Assembly: GCA_030039715.1 (NCBI GenBank)
Contig: JASHVA010000048.1
Span: forward strand, 1 to 37,761
Source of the DNA: Thermoplasmata archaeon
Lineage (GTDB): Archaea; Thermoplasmatota; Thermoplasmata; Lutacidiplasmatales; UBA184
Direction of reading: 5' to 3'
Length of the DNA: 37,761 nucleotides
The position numbers were made by a program, and so were the translations under genes. How positions within the stretch are numbered: the first letter of the stretch is position 1; each line of letters opens with the position of its first letter. The notes beneath the pieces were generated by a model. That model saw only the letters and a list, made by a program, of their open reading frames with translations. It was not told the origin of the DNA and made no database searches. Shown piece by piece: positions 26,877-35,990 of this stretch.

Positions 26877-27986
26877 CTAGCCGATCACTCCCGTGTGCTG
26901 GGCGAGCCGCTCCGCGGCCTCCCGCGTCAGTCCGTTGTCGCCGAGGATGGTGTACCGCTCGGGTCGCAATGTGTGAGCGAGCACGAGCGCGTTGACGACC
27001 TCCTCGGGCGTGACGCCGAGCTCCGCGGCGGTCGTGGGCGCGCCGATCGAACGGAGCGTCGCTTGGAGCCGTTGCCAGTCGCCCCCGTGCAAGTACATCA
27101 TCATCACGGCGCCGACCCCGCACTGTTCTCCGTGCAGGCTCGGGCGGGCGGCGACCCGGTCGAGGGCGTGACTGAACAGATGCTCGCTGCCCGAGCACGG
27201 ACGGGAGGAGCCGGCCACGCTCATCGCGATCCCGGCCACGATCATCGGACGGATCGCGATCCAGACCGACTCCTCGAGCCCGGGCTTGATCGAACCGGCG
27301 TGGTCGATGATCTCGCGCGCCGCGTACTCGCTCAGCGTCGCGGCCGTGCTCGAGAACTCCTCGTTCTTCAGCCGAACCGCGAGGTGCCAATCCAGCACGG
27401 CGGTCACGTTCGAGATGACGTCGGCGCAGCCCGAGGCCAGCAGGCGGAACGGCGCGCGCACGATGACCTCCGTGTCGGCGATGATGCCGATCGGCACCGC
27501 GGCCTCGATGCTGTTCGTCCGCTCGCTGCCGTGCAGCGAGGCGCGCGGGGAGGAGATCCCGTCATGGGCGGCGGAGGTCGGCAGGCTGACGAACGGGATG
27601 CGGAGACGATGGGCCACGACCTTCGTGATGTCGATCTTGCTCCCCCCGCCGGCGGCGACGAGGAAGCGGGCCCCCACGGCCCGGACGGCGGTCTCGACCC
27701 GCGCGACCTCGGCGTCGGTCGCCTCGTTCGCGATGATCACGGGGGCGGTGAACCCCTCCTTCGTCAGGAGGTCCGCGGCCCGGTTCCCCGCGAGCTCCGC
27801 CGTGCGCGGGCCGGTGATCACCGCCCCGGTGTCGAGGAAGTCGAACTGTCGACAGGCGGCCGCGAGCTCCTGGATGACCCCGTGGCCCGCGAGCACGACC
27901 CGGGGGAAGACCATCCCTCGGGCCTTTCCGAACGGCGAGTCGGCGGCGAGGATCGGACCGCGGGAGGTCGGGTCGTGGCTCGCCAT
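26877..27986 (-). CDS. egsA: sn-glycerol-1-phosphate dehydrogenase
   Basis: VAAGGGSKIDITKVVAHRLRIPFVSLPTSAAHDGISSPRASL; ASGCADVISNVTAVLDW; GSSRPCSGSEHLFSHALD. Confidence 0.95.
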   Translation of the reverse strand: MASHDPTSRGPILAADSPFGKARGMVFPRVVLAGHGVIQELAAACRQFDFLDTGAVITGPRTAELAGNRAADLLTKEGFTAPVIIANEATDAEVARVETAVRAVGARFLVAAGGGSKIDITKVVAHRLRIPFVSLPTSAAHDGISSPRASLHGSERTNSIEAAVPIGIIADTEVIVRAPFRLLASGCADVISNVTAVLDWHLAVRLKNEEFSSTAATLSEYAAREIIDHAGSIKPGLEESVWIAIRPMIVAGIAMSVAGSSRPCSGSEHLFSHALDRVAARPSLHGEQCGVGAVMMMYLHGGDWQRLQATLRSIGAPTTAAELGVTPEEVVNALVLAHTLRPERYTILGDNGLTREAAERLAQHTGVIG

Positions 27987-28060
27987 CGCTCGGAAGGCCG
28001 AACGAGGGAGCGACCCTCTTTAGGGTATCGCGGAGCGGCGCCCGCCGGACCGGGCCCGAG

Positions 28061-28702
28061 CTACCGTCCGGGGACGTCGCCCCAGAGCACCTTGTGCTCT
28101 TGGAGCATCAGCCGGACGTCGAGCCGGTCCTTCAGGACCCAGTCGGCGAGTCGCCCCGCGTCCGTCCCCCAGACCGGCTGGAACAGGAGCGTCGCGGGGC
28201 CCCGGTACCTTCGGACGACGCGCCGCGCGTAGAGGTAATCCTTCCGGTCCCCGATGACGAACTTCACGACATCCCGCTCGCGGAGCTTGGGGAGGTTCGA
28301 CCACCGGTTCTTCGCTTCCATCCTCGAGGACGGACACTTCACGTCCACGCTGAGCACGACCCGGGGCACCGCCAGGTACGGAGTCACGTCGAGCGACCCA
28401 CCCGTCTCGATCACGGTCGTGACGCCGCGCTCGGCGAGACGCTCGACGAGCGCCACCGACTCGCGCTGGAGGAGCGGCTCCCCGCCGGTCAGACACACGT
28501 TCCGAGTCCCGTTCCGTGCCACCTCCCGGAGCAAGGAGTCGATCGACCGCTCCTTGCCCGGACCGAACGAATACGTCGTGTCGCACCAGCTGCATCGCAG
28601 GTTGCAGCGGGCCGCGCGGATGAACGTCGTTCGGACCCCTGTGAGCGGCCCTTCACCCTGGATCGAATGGAACACCTCGATGATCCGCATCCGGGGAGCC
28701 AT
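28061..28702 (-). CDS. queE: 7-carboxy-7-deazaguanine synthase (radical SAM); start taken at MAPRMRIIEV
   Basis: IIEVFHSIQGEGPLTGVRTTFIRAARCNLRCSWCDTTYSF (CxxxxCxxC-type radical SAM site); CLTGGEPLLQ; VDVKCPSS. Confidence 0.93.
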   Translation of the reverse strand: MAPRMRIIEVFHSIQGEGPLTGVRTTFIRAARCNLRCSWCDTTYSFGPGKERSIDSLLREVARNGTRNVCLTGGEPLLQRESVALVERLAERGVTTVIETGGSLDVTPYLAVPRVVLSVDVKCPSSRMEAKNRWSNLPKLRERDVVKFVIGDRKDYLYARRVVRRYRGPATLLFQPVWGTDAGRLADWVLKDRLDVRLMLQEHKVLWGDVPGR

Positions 28703-28799
28703 CCCCCGGGACGGGTAAAGCGGCTTTCGGTCGGCGCACCGGCCGGGCCGGACGCAGGAGCCGCAACTCTTCAATAACCGACCCCGCTCGAAGCGCCGG

Positions 28800-31694
28800 A
28801 TGGACCCCGAACGCGCGAAGCGCTGGCAGACGGCCTGGGCGCAGGCCGGCCTCTCCGTCGGTCGACGCGCGCCGGGGCGCGCGAAGTTCTACGCGCTCAT
28901 CGCCTACCCGGGTGCGAGCGGGTTCCTGCACGTCGGGCACCTGCGCTCGTACGCCTACGCGGACGCCCTCCACCGGTACCACCGCGCGCTCGGGGAGTCC
29001 GTGCTCTTTCCGTTCGGCCTGCACGCGTCGGGACTTCCGGCCGTGACGTGGGCTCGAAAGATCCGTGCGCGCGACCCGATCGTGGTGCGCACGCTCGAAG
29101 ACGCCGGCGTCCCGCCCGCGGTCTGGCCGGCGCTCGAGGAGCCCGAAGAGGCCGCACGATTCCTCGGCGACGAGTACCGCCGGCTCCTGCCGCAGCTCGG
29201 CGCGCTCGTCGACGATACGACCTACGTCACCACGATCGACGACGACTACCGCCGGTTCATCGGTTGGCAGATGCGCACGCTCGCCGCGGCGGGGGAGGTC
29301 GTGCAGGGGTCGTACTTCGCGTCGGTCTGCCCCGTCTGCGGCCCGGTCGCCGTGGACACGTCGGAGACCGACCTCGACAGCGGAGGCGATGCGGAGGTGG
29401 TGCGCTTCGTCCTCGTCCCGTTCGCGCTCGAGGACGGTCGGACCCTGCTCGCGGCCACCCTCCGGCCCGAGACCGTCTTCGGAGTCACCAACCTCTGGCT
29501 CGCCCCGGACGAGGAGCTCGCCGTCTGGCATCTCGGCAGCGCCGAATTTCTCGTGGCGAAGTCCGGCGCCGACCATCTCGTAGAGCAGCACGGAGGCCGC
29601 CTCGGGCACGCCGTCGCCGCATCGGAGCTCCTGGGTCGGTCGGTCCGGGTTCCCCTCGCCGACCGGTCGGTTCCGATCCTGTCGAGCGCGCTCGTCGACC
29701 CCGAGATCGGAACCGGCGTCGTGATGAGCGTGCCCGCCCACAGTCCGGCGGACGCCGCGGGACTGCGGGAGCTGCCCGCCGAGCAGCGCGCGGCCCTGGG
29801 CGCGCCGCCGGTACTGATCGAGATCTCGCGAGAGTCGGCGCTCACCGCGTCCGAGGAGGCCCTGGTGGACGGGGAAGGCACTCCCGCGGAGCGTGCCCTC
29901 GTGGCCACCGGTGTACGGTCCCTGGGCGACGTGAGGGCCCTGGAGGAGGCGACCGAGCGCCTCTACCGACTCGAGTTCGTCCGCGGCCGTCTCGTCGTCG
30001 GGCCGCTCGCCGGCCGGAGCGTGCGGGAGGCCCGCGAAGAGGTGGGGAAACGGCTTGCGGGTTCGGGCGGACCCGGGGAGCTGCAGGAGTTCTCGAAGCC
30101 GGTGATCTGTCGGAACGGGCACCGGGTCATCATCCGAAGAGTGCACGACCAGTGGTTCCTGCGGTACAGCGACCCGGAGTGGAAGGCCCGGACCCTGGCC
30201 GGCGTGGCGCGCCTCGCGACGTGGCCGCGGGAGTATGGTCGCGAGCTTCCCGGGATCGTCGAGTGGTTCGCGGACCGGCCCTGCGCGCGCAAGGGCCCGT
30301 GGCTCGGGACCCCGCTCCCCATGGACCCCGAGTGGGTCATCGAGCCGATCGCGGACTCCACGTTCTACATGGCCTACTACATCGTCCGCCGGTTCGTCCG
30401 CTCGGGCGCGCTCGCCCCGGTCCAGCTCACCGACGCGTTCTTCGATTACGTGTTCCGGGGCACCGGGCCGGGCGAACCGTCCGTGCCGCGCGCGCTCCTC
30501 GAGGAGGTCCGGCAGGAGTTCCTCTACTGGTACCCCCTCGACATCAACATGGGCGGACACGAGCACAAGAGCGTCCACTTCCCGGTCTTCCTCTACGCCC
30601 ATGCGCGGCTCCTCCCTCCCGAACTCGCTCCCCGCTCGATCTACGTGAACGGCTGGATCACCGGCCCGTCGGGTGGGAAGCTGTCCAAAAAGGAGGTCAC
30701 GCTCAAGGGGCTCATCCCGCCGATCCAGGGCGCGCTCGAGCGATGGGGTCCGGACGCGCTCCGCCTGTACTACGTCAGCGCCGCCTCCCCCTCGTCGGAC
30801 ATCGAGTGGAACTCGGGCCTCGTCGACGCCGCGCGGGAGCGGCTCGCCGAGATCGAACGATTGGTGCGGGAGAGCCGCGGCACCGGGAACGGGCCGCCGG
30901 AACTCGACGACTGGCTGCTGTCCCGGATGCACGGGATCGTCGCACGCGTGCGCGCCGGATTCGACGAGACCGACCTTCGCCCGGTGACCGAGGAAGTGTA
31001 CTTCGGCATCCCCGCGCTCTTGCGTCGGTACTACGCGCGCGGCGGCGCGGCCGGCGACGCCACCGACCGGGTCGGGCGGGCGTGGACGATCCTCCTTTCG
31101 CCGATCACCCCGCACGTCGCCGAGGAGGTCGGCGAGGGGAGGTTCCCGACCCTCGTGGCCCAACTCCCGTTCCCCTCCGCCGACGAGTTCCGGCCCGCCC
31201 CCGACGCCGAGGCCCGGGAGGCGTACCTCGACCGCGTCGAGGAGGACCTGCGGGCCGTGCTCCGGCCGGCTCAGGAGCGGCACGAACCGACCCCGACCGA
31301 GGCGATCTTCTACCTCGCCGAGCCGTGGAAGGCGCTCGTCGAAGCGTGGATGCGGGAATCGATCTCGGCCGGCGAGACTCCGACCGTTCGCGCGGTGATG
31401 CAGCGCGCCGAGGGCCATCCGGAGCTCGCCGCCTTCCGTCGCGAGATCCCGCGGTACGTGGAACGGGTGGCGCCGCTCCTCCGCTCGGAGCGACCGGACC
31501 CCGGCCCTCCCGTCGATGAGGCGGCGACCCTGCGATCGGCCGAGGGGTACCTCTCGCGTCGCCTCGGCTTCGGCTCCCTTCGCGTCCTACGCGAGAGCGA
31601 GGCGGCCCACGACGACCCCCGAAACCGGCGGGAGCGGTCCCGTCCGGGCCGGCCGGCCTTCTACCTCATCCGCCCGTCGGACGCGGCGGCCTAG
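28800..31694 (+). CDS. leuS: Leucyl-tRNA synthetase (archaeal type)
   Basis: FYALIAYPGASGFLHVGHLRSYAYADALHRYHRALGESVLFPFGLHASGLP; DINMGGHEHKSVHFPVFLYAHARLL; NGWITGPSGGKLSKKEVTLKGL. Confidence 0.95.
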   Translation: MDPERAKRWQTAWAQAGLSVGRRAPGRAKFYALIAYPGASGFLHVGHLRSYAYADALHRYHRALGESVLFPFGLHASGLPAVTWARKIRARDPIVVRTLEDAGVPPAVWPALEEPEEAARFLGDEYRRLLPQLGALVDDTTYVTTIDDDYRRFIGWQMRTLAAAGEVVQGSYFASVCPVCGPVAVDTSETDLDSGGDAEVVRFVLVPFALEDGRTLLAATLRPETVFGVTNLWLAPDEELAVWHLGSAEFLVAKSGADHLVEQHGGRLGHAVAASELLGRSVRVPLADRSVPILSSALVDPEIGTGVVMSVPAHSPADAAGLRELPAEQRAALGAPPVLIEISRESALTASEEALVDGEGTPAERALVATGVRSLGDVRALEEATERLYRLEFVRGRLVVGPLAGRSVREAREEVGKRLAGSGGPGELQEFSKPVICRNGHRVIIRRVHDQWFLRYSDPEWKARTLAGVARLATWPREYGRELPGIVEWFADRPCARKGPWLGTPLPMDPEWVIEPIADSTFYMAYYIVRRFVRSGALAPVQLTDAFFDYVFRGTGPGEPSVPRALLEEVRQEFLYWYPLDINMGGHEHKSVHFPVFLYAHARLLPPELAPRSIYVNGWITGPSGGKLSKKEVTLKGLIPPIQGALERWGPDALRLYYVSAASPSSDIEWNSGLVDAARERLAEIERLVRESRGTGNGPPELDDWLLSRMHGIVARVRAGFDETDLRPVTEEVYFGIPALLRRYYARGGAAGDATDRVGRAWTILLSPITPHVAEEVGEGRFPTLVAQLPFPSADEFRPAPDAEAREAYLDRVEEDLRAVLRPAQERHEPTPTEAIFYLAEPWKALVEAWMRESISAGETPTVRAVMQRAEGHPELAAFRREIPRYVERVAPLLRSERPDPGPPVDEAATLRSAEGYLSRRLGFGSLRVLRESEAAHDDPRNRRERSRPGRPAFYLIRPSDAAA

Positions 31695-32257
31695 CGCGAA
31701 CTCCGTCGTGCGGCGCGTCGCTTCGGGAAATTGAGGTACATCCGGGACGGCGTCGGATGCGCCGACACGCGCCGGTACTTGGCGCTCGATTTGGCCGAGT
31801 AACTGCGCGCGACCGCTCCCGAGATCTCGAAGTAGATCAGCTGACCGACCGGCATCCCGGCGTAGATGCGGACCGGGAGCTTCACGCTCATCTCGAGCGT
31901 CCAGTAGTTGCAGAACCCCTCGTCCCCCTTGCCCGCCGTCGAGTGGATGTCGATCCCGAGGCGGCCGACGCTCGACTTCCCCTCGAGGAACGGAACGTAG
32001 CCGTGGGTCTCCGTGTACTCCTCGGTCACTCCGAGATACAGCTGACCGGGCACGAGCACGTACCCGTCCTTGGGGATCCGGAACTCCCGCACGGGGTTCG
32101 CCGCGCGCGCATCGAGCGCGCCGTCGCGGTAGATCGCGAGGTACGGGCCGAGATGGACGTCGTAGGAGTTGGTGCCGAGACAGTCCGGGCGGAACGGACG
32201 GATCACGATCCGGCCGCGTCGCATCTCGTCGCGGATCTTCGTGTCCGAGAGGATCAT
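31691..32257 (-). CDS. dcd: dCTP deaminase
   Basis: MILSDTKIRDEMRRGRIVIRPF; LGTNSYDVHLGPYL; FLEGKSSVGRLGIDIHSTAGKGDEGFCNYWTLEM. Confidence 0.95.
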   Translation of the reverse strand: MILSDTKIRDEMRRGRIVIRPFRPDCLGTNSYDVHLGPYLAIYRDGALDARAANPVREFRIPKDGYVLVPGQLYLGVTEEYTETHGYVPFLEGKSSVGRLGIDIHSTAGKGDEGFCNYWTLEMSVKLPVRIYAGMPVGQLIYFEISGAVARSYSAKSSAKYRRVSAHPTPSRMYLNFPKRRAARRSSR

Positions 32258-32286
32258 GCCCGGCCGGCGGCGCCGAGCCGGCCCCC

Positions 32287-33153
32287 TTATTTAACGGGCG
32301 GCGCGGGCGAGGACGGTGCGTCGATCGCGATCGCCGCGTATCCGACGACGTCGCGCATCGGCTCGGCCTCACCCGAGTGACCCCAGCGGAGCAGTCGCGC
32401 GGTCAGTCGCTCCTCCTCGAGAGCGCAGAGGAGCGCCGTCGTGGGCGCGACCCCGCACATCGAGATCTCGTTCTCGACGACGGTGTCGTAGAGGCGGCGG
32501 GCGTCGCCCGCCAGGATCGCTTCGATCGCCATTCGGTCGAGTCGCTCGGCGGTCGCCGACGGTACGTAGTGCGAGAAATCGGTGGAGGCGAGGAGCAGCA
32601 CGTCGCGGTCCTTCGTCGCCTCGTGCACGACCCGTCCGACGTCGCGCAGGAACTCGAAGCGGCCGAAGCGCACTTGGAGCGCGACGAACCGTGGCCGCGG
32701 CAGCACGTACTGCAGGAACGGCAGCTGCACCTCGATGGAGTGCTCGGCGGACTGGGCCTTCTCGTCGATCTCGAGGGGCGAGCGCGCGAGCGCGCGGACG
32801 AGTTCGTGGTCGACCTCCACCGGCCCGAGGGGCGTGAGCCAGGCCCGGTCCGAGAGCGCGGCCCCCCCGAGCCCGTGATGGTCCACGCCGAGCACGAGGA
32901 CCGTCTCGGGGGCGCGCTCCGCCGCGACCCGTGCGTAGACGTGGGCCGCGATCGGACCGGAGTACGGATAGCCGGCGTGCGGGACCACGGCCGCCCGGAG
33001 CGACCGCTGCGACAGACGGTGGCGCGGAGGGAGCTCCCCCGGCCCGCGGCGATCCCGGAAGCACGACTCGACCTGGCGGGCGAGCTCGGCACCGGTGCCG
33101 GCGTAGAACTGTCCCGCCACCGCGGGCGGCCGGGGAGCGCTCGCCAACGGCAC
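32287..33153 (-). CDS. MEMO1 family protein (AmmeMemoRadiSam component B), GTG start
   Basis: PPAVAGQFYAGTGAELARQVE; AAVVPHAGYPYSGPIAAHVYA; LASTDFSHYVP. Confidence 0.92.
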   Translation of the reverse strand: MPLASAPRPPAVAGQFYAGTGAELARQVESCFRDRRGPGELPPRHRLSQRSLRAAVVPHAGYPYSGPIAAHVYARVAAERAPETVLVLGVDHHGLGGAALSDRAWLTPLGPVEVDHELVRALARSPLEIDEKAQSAEHSIEVQLPFLQYVLPRPRFVALQVRFGRFEFLRDVGRVVHEATKDRDVLLLASTDFSHYVPSATAERLDRMAIEAILAGDARRLYDTVVENEISMCGVAPTTALLCALEEERLTARLLRWGHSGEAEPMRDVVGYAAIAIDAPSSPAPPVK

Positions 33154-33154
33154 C

Positions 33155-33577
33155 TCACCGGGCGGAGAGCTCCGCGACGACGTTCCCCGCCTCGTCGTCG
33201 CCGAGCCGCTTGCGGCCGGTCGAGCGGAACGGGTTCGACTCCCCGTACCGGGGGATGAGGTGGAAGTGGAGGTGGAAGACGATCTGCCCGGCGGTCGCGC
33301 CCGCGTTGAGACCCACGTTGTAGTCGGGCGCGAGCCGCTCGGCGCGGCGGCACATCGTCTCGAGCGTGCGGAGGACGGCGGCGAGCTCCTCGGGAGCGTA
33401 ATCCGTGAGCCGCGCCCCGTGCCGCTTGGGGATGACGAGGGTGTGCCCGCGCGTGAGCGGGAAAAGGTCGAGAAACGCGACGGTCTGCTCGTCCTCGTAG
33501 ACCTTGTAGGCCGGCGCCCGACCGGCCACGATGTCGCAGAAGATGCACTTCTCGGCGGGGGCGGGGCCCGGGGTCAT
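33155..33577 (-). CDS. HIT family nucleotide-binding hydrolase; start taken at MTPGPAPAEKCIFC
   Basis: CIFCDIVAGRAPAYKVYEDEQTVAFLDLFPLTRGHTLVIPKRH...GQIVFHLHFHLIPRYG (HxHxH). Confidence 0.95.
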   Translation of the reverse strand: MTPGPAPAEKCIFCDIVAGRAPAYKVYEDEQTVAFLDLFPLTRGHTLVIPKRHGARLTDYAPEELAAVLRTLETMCRRAERLAPDYNVGLNAGATAGQIVFHLHFHLIPRYGESNPFRSTGRKRLGDDEAGNVVAELSAR

Positions 33578-33668
33578 TTTTTCCCCGACCGCCCCACCGA
33601 ATAAAGGGGTGCGGTAGTGGCGCAGGGGTGAGTCGCCCTCATTAGGAGTGCGTGGTCTTCCCGGGGTA

Positions 33669-35987
33669 ATGCGCTCCACTGTCGCGGCGCTCGCGATGGT
33701 GGCCGCGGCGCTCGTCGTAGGGTCTTCCCTCGTTGCGGGCGGGGCCGCGGCCGCCCCCGCGGCCCGGGGACTGCCCCCGGTCGGGCTGGTGACCGACGCG
33801 GTACCGCTCCCGGTCGGTGCGGTCGCGGATCCGGTCCCTTCGGCGACCGAGCTCGAGATCTCGCTCACGCTCGCGTATCCCGACCCCGGCGGGCTGGAGT
33901 GGTACCTTTCCCAGGTCGAGAACCCGTCCTCGGTCCTCTATCGCGCGTACCTCACCCATTCCGAGTTCGAATCGACGTTCGCCCCGTCCTCCGACGCCGT
34001 GGGCACGGTCGTGCGGACCCTCGAAGGCGCGGGCGCGAGCGGAGTCACGGTCGCGCCGGACCGGCTCTCGGTCGTCGCGCGCCTATCCGCCGCGGGGGTC
34101 GATTCCCTCTTCGGGGTCCGCCTCGTCTACTACGCCACCGAGGACGGCGCCCGTCTGTACACGGCGCTCGGTCGGGTGACGATCCCGTCGCCGCTCGACG
34201 GGCTCGTCGCCGGGGTCTCGGGGCTCTCGAATTCCGCGGACCTGCGGCTCTCCCTCGACCTCGACGTCGGGGCCCTCACGAAGGTCGTGCCGCGTTCCGC
34301 GGGCGACGAGTTCTCCTACAACAATTCGACGGCGACCCAGTGGTTCGTCGGCTCGGACTTCACGCAGGCATTCCACGCGGACCAGCTGTTCCCCGGTAAC
34401 GGCAGCATGATCAATCCGATCAACGCGACGTACCCCACCGACGTCGCGATCGCCACGCTGCTCGCGAGCGGCTACAACCAGACCACGGGCAACAACACCC
34501 CGCCCTGGGACCCGGTCGTCGTGCGGACGTACCTCAACGACACGCTGCTCAACTCGAGTTCGCTCGACCGCTGGCCGATCTCGAACCTCACGGGCGTCCC
34601 GGTGAACATCTCGGGGGTGACGCCCCCGCTGCCGGGCTCCTTCGGCGACGTGAACGATAGCTCGCTCGACGAGTTCGAGAACTCGCTCGACCTCGAAATG
34701 GCCGGGAGCCTTGCCCCCGGGGCGCCGCTCTACAACTTCTACTTCGCCGGCAGTCTCCTCACGAGCGCCGTCAGCGACGCGGACGTCGCGTCGTTCTTCG
34801 ACCAGGACCTCGCGGCGGCGCTCTCCTACAACTACTCGCCCGCGCACCTCGGGGTCGTCTCGGCCTCCTTCGGGATCACCGACCTCAACGACTCGACGTG
34901 GAACGAGGAGCTCGAGGAGGCCGCCGTCACCGGCGTCACGGTCGTCGCGGCGAGCGGAGATCAGGGGAACGCCCCGAACAGTCTCACGGGCCGCGACAAC
35001 GGCCAGTGGCTCGTCTGGCCGGCGTCGGTCGCGTTCAACACCTCCGGCGTGCTGTCGGTCGGCGGCACCTCCTTCGAACTGTCCGGCACGCCGGTCGGCT
35101 GGGTGAACGCGACCTCGGTCTCCGTCGGCTACGACCCTTCGATCGGCAACCTCACGGACGTGAGCGCCTGGTGGAACACGCTCGGTGGGAAGGGCGATTA
35201 CACGGGGACCGAGGGAGGGGTGAGCGTCGTCTATCCCGAACCGAGCTGGCAGTTCGGCTCCGCCGCCCAGCCGAACATCGTCAACGCCACGATCAAGCAA
35301 GGAGCCGGAGCGCTCGGGCGCGCCGGGCCGGACGTCGCCTTCCCCGGCAACTCCACGATCGCCTTCGTGGAGGCGGACCAGTTCGGGAACATCTACGCGA
35401 GCCTCCTCCAGGGGACGAGCATCGCCTCCCCCGCGTTCGCCGGCCTCCTCGCGGACGTGATCGCCGCGGCGAACCATCGGTTCGGCTTCGTAGCCCCCGA
35501 GCTCTACCGCATCGCGAGCTACTTCGCGGCCCACCCGGGCGGGACGAACCCGTTCTACGACGTGACGAACGGCTCGAACTACGTCTTCTCGGCCGTCCCG
35601 GGCTGGGACGCCACCACCGGTTGGGGGATGCCGATCGGGCCGCTCCTCTACGCGGCGGACGCGACGCCGGCGATCCGCAACTACGTCTACACCGGTCCCA
35701 CACCGGGCCTCCCGACGAGCGCCCCGCCGCCCGCGGTGCCCTGGACCGAGATCTACATCATCTTCGGAGTGGGCGCGGTTGTGGCGATCGCGCTCGTCGT
35801 GATCATGGCCCGTCCCCAGCGCGGCGGAGGGCCGCCCCCTCCGCCGCCCCCGTACGCGGCCATGCCGCCTCCGCCGCCGGGCGCCTTCCCGACCGCGACG
35901 TACAACGGCCCGACGTTCCTCTGTCCGTACTGCGGGGCGATCCGACCGGCCGAGCCGGTGCGCTGTCCGCGCTGCGGCGCGCTCTGA
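33669..35987 (+). CDS. Secreted/membrane-anchored S53 (sedolisin/kumamolisin-like) peptidase with C-terminal TM, Pro-rich linker and zinc ribbon
   Basis: Signal peptide MRSTVAALAMVAAALVVGSSLVAGGAAAAPAA; pro-domain; DEFENSLDLEMAGSLAPGA (Glu/Asp); VVAASGDQGNA; QGTSIASPAFAGLLADV (Ser); C-terminal IYIIFGVGAVVAIALVVIMARPQRGG then FLCPYCGAIRPAEPVRCPRCGAL. Confidence 0.9.
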   Translation: MRSTVAALAMVAAALVVGSSLVAGGAAAAPAARGLPPVGLVTDAVPLPVGAVADPVPSATELEISLTLAYPDPGGLEWYLSQVENPSSVLYRAYLTHSEFESTFAPSSDAVGTVVRTLEGAGASGVTVAPDRLSVVARLSAAGVDSLFGVRLVYYATEDGARLYTALGRVTIPSPLDGLVAGVSGLSNSADLRLSLDLDVGALTKVVPRSAGDEFSYNNSTATQWFVGSDFTQAFHADQLFPGNGSMINPINATYPTDVAIATLLASGYNQTTGNNTPPWDPVVVRTYLNDTLLNSSSLDRWPISNLTGVPVNISGVTPPLPGSFGDVNDSSLDEFENSLDLEMAGSLAPGAPLYNFYFAGSLLTSAVSDADVASFFDQDLAAALSYNYSPAHLGVVSASFGITDLNDSTWNEELEEAAVTGVTVVAASGDQGNAPNSLTGRDNGQWLVWPASVAFNTSGVLSVGGTSFELSGTPVGWVNATSVSVGYDPSIGNLTDVSAWWNTLGGKGDYTGTEGGVSVVYPEPSWQFGSAAQPNIVNATIKQGAGALGRAGPDVAFPGNSTIAFVEADQFGNIYASLLQGTSIASPAFAGLLADVIAAANHRFGFVAPELYRIASYFAAHPGGTNPFYDVTNGSNYVFSAVPGWDATTGWGMPIGPLLYAADATPAIRNYVYTGPTPGLPTSAPPPAVPWTEIYIIFGVGAVVAIALVVIMARPQRGGGPPPPPPPYAAMPPPPPGAFPTATYNGPTFLCPYCGAIRPAEPVRCPRCGAL

Positions 35988-35990
35988 CGC

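Noticed and set aside
28653-31418. 921-aa minus ORF and 823-aa plus ORF (29048..31519)
   Set aside because: Shadow frames of leuS; no motifs, biased composition.
33578-33868. N-terminal extension of the HIT protein ORF
   Set aside because: Covers the S53 signal-peptide coding region in antisense and lacks homology; a TATA-like ctttat lies about 24 nt upstream of Met at 33577.
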